Assembly: GCA_003138365.1 (NCBI GenBank) | Contig: PLFY01000088.1 | Coordinates: 1 to 64,000, forward strand | Direction: 5' to 3' | Length of the DNA stretch: 64,000 nt | Source of the DNA: Acidobacteriaceae bacterium | GTDB taxonomy: Bacteria > Acidobacteriota > Terriglobia > Terriglobales > Acidobacteriaceae | Part shown: one piece after another, positions 58,023 through 64,000 of the stretch | Position numbering within the stretch: the stretch's first letter is position 1 | Layout of the letters: each line of letters begins with the position of its first letter | Position numbers and translations under genes: made by a program | The notes under the pieces: model-generated | What the model was told of the DNA's origin: nothing | Database searches by the model: none | The model's input: the letters and a program-made list of their open reading frames with translations, nothing else

Positions 58023-59690
58023 ATGGCAATGCTGTCTCGGGTGGATTTTCTGGTGATGGGAGCGGGCGTAGCCGGACTGCGCGCAGCCATTGAGCTGGCT
58101 CGCCACGGCGACGTTCTGGTGGTCACCAAGGAGTCGCTCTCGGAGTCGAACACGCACTACGCGCAGGGTGGAATCGCCGTCGCCATGGAAGGCGATCAGG
58201 ACGTTGCTCTCCACCTTGAAGACACCGTAAACGCTGGCGATGGAATCGTTTATCGACCCGCCGCCGAGGCGTTGGTGGCCGAGGGGCCAATCCGCGTAGC
58301 GGAACTGATCGAGTGGGGCGCGCAGTTCGATACCGAGGGAGGCGAGCTGCTGCGCACCCGCGAGGGCGCCCACTCCTTGCCCCGCATTCTCCACGCCCAC
58401 GGCGACGCCACGGGAGCCGAAATCAGCCGCTCTCTGGTTGCCTTTGCCCGCGCCCACAAGCGCATCCGCTTCGCTGAGTGGACCATGGTGACTGGCCTGG
58501 TTGGCGCCGACGGTCGCGTCATCGGAGCCGACCTCACCCGAGCCAATCTGTTCAGCGCCGATGCTCTCCATCCCGAACCGAAGACTCGTCGAATCAGTAC
58601 CCGCTCCGTCCTTATCGCCGCCGGCGGCGCGGGTCAGGTTTACTCCGACACGACGAACCCCGGGGTAGCCACCGGAGACGGCATCGCCCTTGCCGCGAGC
58701 GCCGGGGCCCCCACGGACAGGTCTTCGTCCGTGGGGTGGAGGGCCGGCGTCGAGTTGGCCGACATGGAGTTCTACCAGTTCCATCCCACCGCCCTTTCGC
58801 TCCCCGGCGCGCCCCGATTCCTGATCTCAGAGGCCCTGCGCGGCGAGGGCGCGTACCTGCGCAACGACAAGGGCGAGCGCTTCATGGAGCGCTACCACAC
58901 GCTGCTCGAACTCGCTCCCCGCGACGTTGTGGCCCGCGCCATTGCCCGCGAAGGAATTGGTGACGAGCCCGGCGAAACGCGGCTTGTTCATCTCGATATG
59001 CGCCATGTAACAGGCATCGATCTGCACAAACGCTTCCCCGGCGTCAGCGCCTTTCTCGCGCGCCACGGTTTGGACCTGGCTCGCGACCTGATTCCCGTTC
59101 GCCCCGCGGCACATTACCTTATGGGCGGCATTCGGACCGATCTGGCGGGACGCACAAGTTTGCCGGGCCTCTACGCAGCCGGCGAGGCGGCCTGCACCGG
59201 CGTTCACGGCGCCAATCGCCTGGCCTCGAACTCTCTGCTCGAAGGCTTGGTCTTCGGTGCGCGGGCCGCGCAGTCGATGCTGGCCGACGATTTGCAGATG
59301 ATTTCCGGAGGAGACCCGGCAGCGAAATGCACTCCGTTATCGAGAGGCGAAGCAAAATTCGTCGAAGAGCAGATTGCCGGCCTGCAACAAGCAATGTGGT
59401 CCTACGCCGGCCTGCTGCGGGATGAATTCACGTTGCGCGAGGGCTTTTCCGTTCACATTGCCTGTGTAACCGGTTTGGCCGAGTTGGCAGAGAAGGGGAA
59501 GGGAAGCCGGCGCCTGAGCGAAGCGCAGGCTCTCACCCGCATATCCCACGCAATTCTCTATTCGGCCATCCACCGCACCGAGAGCCGTGGCGCCCACTTC
59601 CGCAACGATTATCCCAAGCGCGACGACGAGAACTTCCGCAAGCATTCCGTTCTGAAGAGCAATGGGCAGATCGTTTTCGAAAAGTGGTAA
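58023..59690 (+). CDS. nadB: L-aspartate oxidase
   Basis: VDFLVMGAGVAGLRAAIELARHGDVLVVTKESLSESNTHYAQGGIAVAM, NPGVATGDGIALAASAGA...ELADMEFYQFHPTAL, HYLMGGIRTDLAGRTSLPGLYAAGEAACTGVHGANRLASNSLLEGLVFG. Confidence 0.96.
   Translation: MAMLSRVDFLVMGAGVAGLRAAIELARHGDVLVVTKESLSESNTHYAQGGIAVAMEGDQDVALHLEDTVNAGDGIVYRPAAEALVAEGPIRVAELIEWGAQFDTEGGELLRTREGAHSLPRILHAHGDATGAEISRSLVAFARAHKRIRFAEWTMVTGLVGADGRVIGADLTRANLFSADALHPEPKTRRISTRSVLIAAGGAGQVYSDTTNPGVATGDGIALAASAGAPTDRSSSVGWRAGVELADMEFYQFHPTALSLPGAPRFLISEALRGEGAYLRNDKGERFMERYHTLLELAPRDVVARAIAREGIGDEPGETRLVHLDMRHVTGIDLHKRFPGVSAFLARHGLDLARDLIPVRPAAHYLMGGIRTDLAGRTSLPGLYAAGEAACTGVHGANRLASNSLLEGLVFGARAAQSMLADDLQMISGGDPAAKCTPLSRGEAKFVEEQIAGLQQAMWSYAGLLRDEFTLREGFSVHIACVTGLAELAEKGKGSRRLSEAQALTRISHAILYSAIHRTESRGAHFRNDYPKRDDENFRKHSVLKSNGQIVFEKW
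58709..58736. repeat. Palindromic element CCCCACGGAC-aggtcttc-GTCCGTGGGG inside nadB
   Basis: Perfect 10-bp stem, 8-nt loop; sibling at 28104-28131; in frame adds PTDRSSSVGWRAG. Confidence 0.85.
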
Positions 59691-59694
59691 GACA

Positions 59695-59880
59695 GGTGTC
59701 AGAGATCAGGGATCAGGGGTCAGGCGGCGCGACACCAAGAAGCGACGGCCTCGCACACTTTTGCAGGGACCAGACACTTTCCGAAGGTGCCGAGAAAATG
59801 GCAAACTCTCATTGGCCGCGATCCAGCGCCATCTTCCAGTTCATTACTGATCTCCAAGCTCTGATCCCAGTTCCCTGCTT
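59695..59880. repeat. Pair of inverted GATCAG-type heptad blocks between nadB and terC
   Basis: ggtgtcagagatcagggatcaggggtcagg (59695-59724) and ctgatctccaagctctgatcccagttccctgctt (59847-59880). Confidence 0.7.
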
Positions 59881-60722
59881 CCAACAAACCACGAAACCAC
59901 GGCACACACTGTCAAGATTGCGCCCATTGTAGCCAGCGAAAGGAGAATCGGAATATCGATCCAGCGGGCGGAGAGCATCTTCAGCGCAACAAAGGCCAGC
60001 ATAGCGCCCAGTCCATAGTGCAGATAGCGGAAGCGGTCGAGGAGAGCGGCCAGAGCGAAGTAAAGCGAGCGCAGCCCAAGAACCGCCGCAATGTTCGACG
60101 TGTAGACCACGAAGGGATTGTGGGAGAGGGCCAGCACCGCGGGGATGGAATCCACGGCAAAGAGGACATCGGTGACTTCGACGGCCAGAATCACAGGGAG
60201 CAGCGAGCCTTTAGCGGGCTGGAGTTTGCGAATCCATTCAGGAATGGCCGCGTTTGCCGAGCCGCCGCGCACCAGCCGCCAGGCCACATAGAGGAGGAAA
60301 ATCCCGAAGATCCAGGTAATCCAGTTGAAGCGCTTAAGCAGCGCGATGCCGGCGAGAATGAAGAGGGCGCGCAGGACAACCGCTCCCAAAACGCCCCACA
60401 AAAGTGCATTGTGCTGTCGTTTCTGGCTGATGCGGAAGCCATGAAAGATGACCAGAAAGACGAAGAGATTGTCCACGCTGAGCGAGGTTTCAATGGCGTA
60501 GCCGCCTACCCATTCAAGAGCGGGCTGCCGGCCCTGGGTGAAGGCGATCCATGCGGCAAATCCCGCCGCGGCAAGCACGAATGCAAATGTGCCCAGCCAC
60601 GCAAAGGCCTGCGGGTGGCGCGTTTCGCGCCGATGGCCGGGCAGCAACGAATCGACGACGAGCAGCGCCGCAACCACGGCGTGAAAGCCCAGCCACCACA
60701 TCCAGGATGCGCCCGCAATCAT
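59844..60722 (-). CDS. TerC/Alx-family integral membrane protein
   Basis: ETSLSVDNLFVFLVIFHGFRISQKRQHNALLWGVLGAVVLRALFILAGIALL...LPVILAVEVTDVLFAVDSIPAVLALS. Confidence 0.93.
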   Translation of the reverse strand: MIAGASWMWWLGFHAVVAALLVVDSLLPGHRRETRHPQAFAWLGTFAFVLAAAGFAAWIAFTQGRQPALEWVGGYAIETSLSVDNLFVFLVIFHGFRISQKRQHNALLWGVLGAVVLRALFILAGIALLKRFNWITWIFGIFLLYVAWRLVRGGSANAAIPEWIRKLQPAKGSLLPVILAVEVTDVLFAVDSIPAVLALSHNPFVVYTSNIAAVLGLRSLYFALAALLDRFRYLHYGLGAMLAFVALKMLSARWIDIPILLSLATMGAILTVCAVVSWFVGSRELGSELGDQ

Positions 60723-60742
60723 TCCAGAATGCTACAGGAAAA

Positions 60743-60833
60743 CAGAGATCGGAGATCGGGGTTCAGGGATCAGACCGTTCCGCGAAACGCTCTGCCAGCT
60801 TGCTGCTCACTGATCTCTGAACCCTGATCTCTG
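60743..60833. repeat. Inverted pair of GATCAG-type heptad blocks between terC and peptidase genes
   Basis: cagagatcggagatcggggttcagggatcag (60743-60773) vs ctgatctctgaaccctgatctctg (60810-60833). Confidence 0.8.
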
Positions 60834-60836
60834 TCT

Positions 60837-61991
60837 TCACCGCAAATCAATGAGCCGGATCGTCTCCAGAAACACGTCGCCGTCGATGGTGAGGCTGCGG
60901 GCGGTGATCTTGTCCATGGTGTCCTGGGCGGTGTGGTGGTAGCTGTTATTGGGGCCGTAGTCCAAGTCGATCACGTCGATCGACGGCACGCCGCGCTGGA
61001 CAAAGGCCATGTGATCGTCTTCGACAGGGCCTTCGGTCTGGAAAAAGAAGCGGTCGTAGCCGAACTTTTTCGCGGCCTGCGTCATCAGCGAGACCAGCCA
61101 GTCTGAGGAGCGGGTTTCGCGCTGAATGTCCAGGTCTTTGTCGCCGATCATGTCGGCGAGGATGAATGCCTTGATGCGGCCCAGGGTTCCGTCCCGTCCC
61201 CACTTGGCGGCCAGGTGGCGGCTGCCGTAGGTCGAGTCGGACGCGGACCAGCTCTGGATGGCTTCTTCGCCGTCGAAGAAGACAAGCCATATCGAGTAGC
61301 CTTCGAGCGCCTTGTTGCGGGCAATTTCCGTGCGCAACTGGTCGGCGATGGCCAGCAGCAGCCCGGTTGTCGAGCCGCCGTCGTTGGCGCCCACAAAGTT
61401 GATGTTGCGCAGCCAGTAGTTGGTCTCGTAGTGCGTGCCCAGCACGATCACGCCGTCCTTTTTGCCGGGGAAGCGCACGATGAAGTTGCGCATGGCGACA
61501 GGGCCGATGGGCGTGTTGGCGGTGAATGTGTCTTCTTCAAGCTGGTCGTGCTTGAACTGGCCGCGCAGGAAGGCTTCGGCCTGGGTGTGCCCCTGGCTGG
61601 TGGGCCAGCGTGGGCCGATGGCTACAAACTGGCGTGCGTACTCGAGGGCTTTGGCGCCGTTGAAGTGAGTCTGCGCGGGAAGATTCAGGGGGAAAAACAG
61701 CACGATTACGGCTGCAAATGCGGCAAAAAAGTGCGCATAAACGCGGAAAATCGATCCTTTTACAGCGCGTAGCGCCGCGGAATTCTGCGACTGGGGAATC
61801 GAGTCTTCTCCAGGGCAAGCTTCTATGTTGCTAAGAATAAAAGGGTTTCTTCCTTCCAACACAACTTCGCCGAGCGTCCTCATCGGCTCGGTCGCACATT
61901 GTGGGACGTAAAAGGGTAGGGGGGGGTGGGGGTGGGTGATTCGAACGATTCTGGTCATGATTCGCAATCCTGAGAGCGGCTCTCCGCTCAT
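60837..61991 (-). CDS. M28-family peptidase / glutaminyl-peptide cyclotransferase-like (start uncertain)
   Basis: VIVLGTHYETNYW...FVGANDGGSTTGLLLAIADQL...WLVFFDGEEAIQSW...VPSIDVIDLDYGPNNSYHHTAQDTMDKI. Confidence 0.88.
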   Translation of the reverse strand: MSGEPLSGLRIMTRIVRITHPHPPLPFYVPQCATEPMRTLGEVVLEGRNPFILSNIEACPGEDSIPQSQNSAALRAVKGSIFRVYAHFFAAFAAVIVLFFPLNLPAQTHFNGAKALEYARQFVAIGPRWPTSQGHTQAEAFLRGQFKHDQLEEDTFTANTPIGPVAMRNFIVRFPGKKDGVIVLGTHYETNYWLRNINFVGANDGGSTTGLLLAIADQLRTEIARNKALEGYSIWLVFFDGEEAIQSWSASDSTYGSRHLAAKWGRDGTLGRIKAFILADMIGDKDLDIQRETRSSDWLVSLMTQAAKKFGYDRFFFQTEGPVEDDHMAFVQRGVPSIDVIDLDYGPNNSYHHTAQDTMDKITARSLTIDGDVFLETIRLIDLR

Positions 61992-62071
61992 CTTCTATAA
62001 ACCATTGTGTGCCAAGGGAAGGTAATCCTATGCAAGACTCTGGAAGAAAAGACGGCCGAGCGAAGGAAGGA

Positions 62072-62872
62072 TCATTGCGCGGCCTTTTTGGCTTCCTTGG
62101 CCTTTCTCCGCGAAGGATGCACCCACCAGGCTACGCCAATGCCAATCAGATAAAGCGCCAGCATGGGTACGGCGTAGATGCACATCGTCCATGGGTCGGG
62201 GCTGGGCGTGATGATGGCCGCCACCAGAAAGATGGCCAGAATCGCGTAGCGCATGTTCTTCCACAGGAACTTCGGGCTCACGATGCCGAACATGGCCAGG
62301 AAAAAGATGAGGATCGGCATCTCAAAGCTGATGCCCAGGCCCAGAATGATCGAGAGGAAGAAACTGCTGTACTCCTCGATGGTGACCATGGGCGTGAAAT
62401 TCTTGCCGAAATCGACGATCAGGATCTTCAGCGCGCCGGGCAGAACATAAAAATATCCGAATGCCGCGCCGCCCAGGAACAACCCCACCGTGGCTGCCAT
62501 GAATGGGACTACGAAACGCCGCTCCTTCTGGTAGAGCCCCGGCGCAATGAAGAGCCACACCTGGAAGAGGATGAAGGGCGAGGCCAGGATTGCTCCACCG
62601 ACCAAGGAAACCTGGAGCTGCAGGTTTAACGGGTCCATGGGGTGGGTAAAGACCAACGTCTTGCCGATGTGTGTGAGCGGCGCCTGGATGAAGTTGACGA
62701 GCGGGTTGCGAATAAACCAGCACACAAAGAATCCCACGGCCAGGTAGATGGAAGAGTGGACGATGCGCTTGCGCAACTCGTCCAAATGCTCCATCAGGCT
62801 CATGCCGGGCAGGTCCGCGCGCTGGCTCACTGCCGCTCTCGCTTTGCCGATTGCGTCCGCGGGATCAACCAT
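62072..62872 (-). CDS. tatC: Sec-independent translocase TatC
   Basis: MSLMEHLDELRKRIVHSSIYLAVGFFVCWF...ASPFILFQVWLFIAPGLYQKERRFVVPF; start 62872. Confidence 0.95.
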   Translation of the reverse strand: MVDPADAIGKARAAVSQRADLPGMSLMEHLDELRKRIVHSSIYLAVGFFVCWFIRNPLVNFIQAPLTHIGKTLVFTHPMDPLNLQLQVSLVGGAILASPFILFQVWLFIAPGLYQKERRFVVPFMAATVGLFLGGAAFGYFYVLPGALKILIVDFGKNFTPMVTIEEYSSFFLSIILGLGISFEMPILIFFLAMFGIVSPKFLWKNMRYAILAIFLVAAIITPSPDPWTMCIYAVPMLALYLIGIGVAWWVHPSRRKAKEAKKAAQ

Positions 62873-63494
62873 GGTGGGCCGCCTGCTCCAAGTCTGGGCT
62901 GGGGTCTGGGTTGACTTCGTCCGAGGGGGCAGCGTCGCCGCCTGCGGGGGGCGCAACCTCGGCCACCAGATTGGAATCGAGACTTGTCTCGTCGCTGACT
63001 TCGGCGCCAGACTCGTCCGCCGCATGAAGCTGTACTGCCGGGCTTGTCGGCTTCGCAGCCGGAACCTGCTCACCGGTCGAAGGCGGCTGGATGCGGGGAA
63101 CTGTCTCTTCGGGCGAGTTCTCGGCCGTGGTCTCGAGCGCGGTCAACTCGGGGTATTGGGTTTCATCCGGGTAGTGGCTTTCCATGACGGAGGTCGCTGC
63201 CGGAACAGTAGCTTCCAGGGCCAGCGCCGGTGGTGCGGGAGCTGCAAGCGCCAGCGCAGCCAGCCGGTCTTCTTCCTTCTTGCGGCGGTCGGCATCTTCG
63301 GCGCTGCGCAACTCCTCTTCCATCTGGAATTTGAAATCGTTGGAGGCCTTGCGGAACTCGTACATCAGCTTGCCGATTTGACGGCCAATCTGCGGCAGCC
63401 GCCGCGGTCCGAAGACCACGAGCGCAAGCACCATAAGGATCAGCGAGTCGGCCATGCCCAGGTTGGCAAGTTCAATTGGCGGCGGTGTTCCCAT
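62865..63494 (-). CDS. tatB: TatA/TatB-family translocase protein
   Basis: LANLGMADSLILMVLALVVFGPRRLPQIGRQIGKLMYEFRKASNDFKFQMEEEL; overlaps tatC. Confidence 0.85.
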   Translation of the reverse strand: MGTPPPIELANLGMADSLILMVLALVVFGPRRLPQIGRQIGKLMYEFRKASNDFKFQMEEELRSAEDADRRKKEEDRLAALALAAPAPPALALEATVPAATSVMESHYPDETQYPELTALETTAENSPEETVPRIQPPSTGEQVPAAKPTSPAVQLHAADESGAEVSDETSLDSNLVAEVAPPAGGDAAPSDEVNPDPSPDLEQAAHHG

Positions 63495-63854
63495 CGAGAC
63501 CAATGATACCTGCCCGCACAAGGCGCTCACAAACCGAGTACCTGCGGCTTCAGGCGCGGAAGCCATCGCAGCCGCCTATTCATCGCTTGGTCCAGCTACT
63601 ACCGCTGAATTACAATACTAGCAATGGAGCAGTTCTTGTCAGGTGGATTCTGCGGAACCCACCGTAGCCAGAGCGCATCCAATTGAGAAAGGGCTGCAAC
63701 AACCCCGTGGATGGGGGCTACCTGAAGAGTTCGGCGGCAGCGCCGAGGAATTCAGGAGTGTCCGCGCATCCGCTGCAGCCGTGTTTGCTTTCAACATCCC
63801 CGTCCGCCCCCCGCCAAAGAATTGAAGGGTGAGTTGGACTGAAGGCGGAATCGA

Positions 63855-64000
63855 GTGAACCTGGTTCTTGACGACATAACGGCGGCCTCGCCGGCGGCTG
63901 GCAACAGTTGCAGCCTTGAAAACTACCTTGCGCTTCCCGACCACTCGATGGACGCGCGCATTCGAGAGGCGCGAGTCAAGCTCGGCGCCACCACTATCCT
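63855..64000 (+). CDS. nadA: Quinolinate synthase NadA, N-terminus (runs off window end)
   Basis: GTG start; VNLVLDDITAASPAAGNSCSLENYLALPDHSMDARIREARVKLGATTIL resembles the NadA N-terminal helix; not in the ORF track. Confidence 0.6.
   Translation, partial: MNLVLDDITAASPAAGNSCSLENYLALPDHSMDARIREARVKLGATTI

Noticed and set aside
61915-61940. G-rich tract (gggtaggggggggtgggggtggg) as a G-quadruplex regulator
   Set aside because: Lies within the uncertain 5' region of the peptidase gene; G-runs are expected at some rate in this composition and no supporting context is visible.

Overview
This 64-kb GC-rich bacterial chromosomal window is probably from Acidobacteriota/Terriglobia, inferred from gene content (a large carboxypeptidase-regulatory/TonB receptor, DUF6599-like secreted proteins, purL-purF, hfq-hflX). 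It holds a housekeeping backbone: EF-G, purF, purL, trmFO, moeA, moaC, kdsA, pyrG, hfq, hflX, gltA, polX, nadB, terC-like, tatC, tatB and the start of nadA. An accessory stretch of about 10.6 kb lies between tRNA-Leu(CAA) and tRNA-Thr(CGT). It carries a topA fragment, an inverted pair of paralogous genes of unknown family, a decayed RIT-type (recombinase-in-trio) element, a truncated DUF1016 gene, GGDEF and Fic fragments, an intact Fic gene with two operator-like palindromes, a single orphan type I-C-like CRISPR repeat, vapBC and a tyrosine integrase. Other accessory content includes an Mrr-like nuclease, hicAB, two vapBC modules flanked by paralogous HhH-type genes, and a two-gene operon with a TIR/nucleotide-binding-like protein. 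The most unusual signals are small dispersed repeats that enter coding sequence: a ~39-nt palindromic element inserted in frame in nadB, with a sibling copy between moeA and moaC; a GATCAG/GGGAAC heptad family that encodes part of the PurF N-terminus and the TerC C-terminus; and a GCGCC...GGTGGGGCAG repeat that encodes the tail of a GNAT protein. A 58-bp copy of the gltA 3' end also lies between two paralogous lipoprotein genes. All calls come from reading the sequence and translations; no database searches were run.
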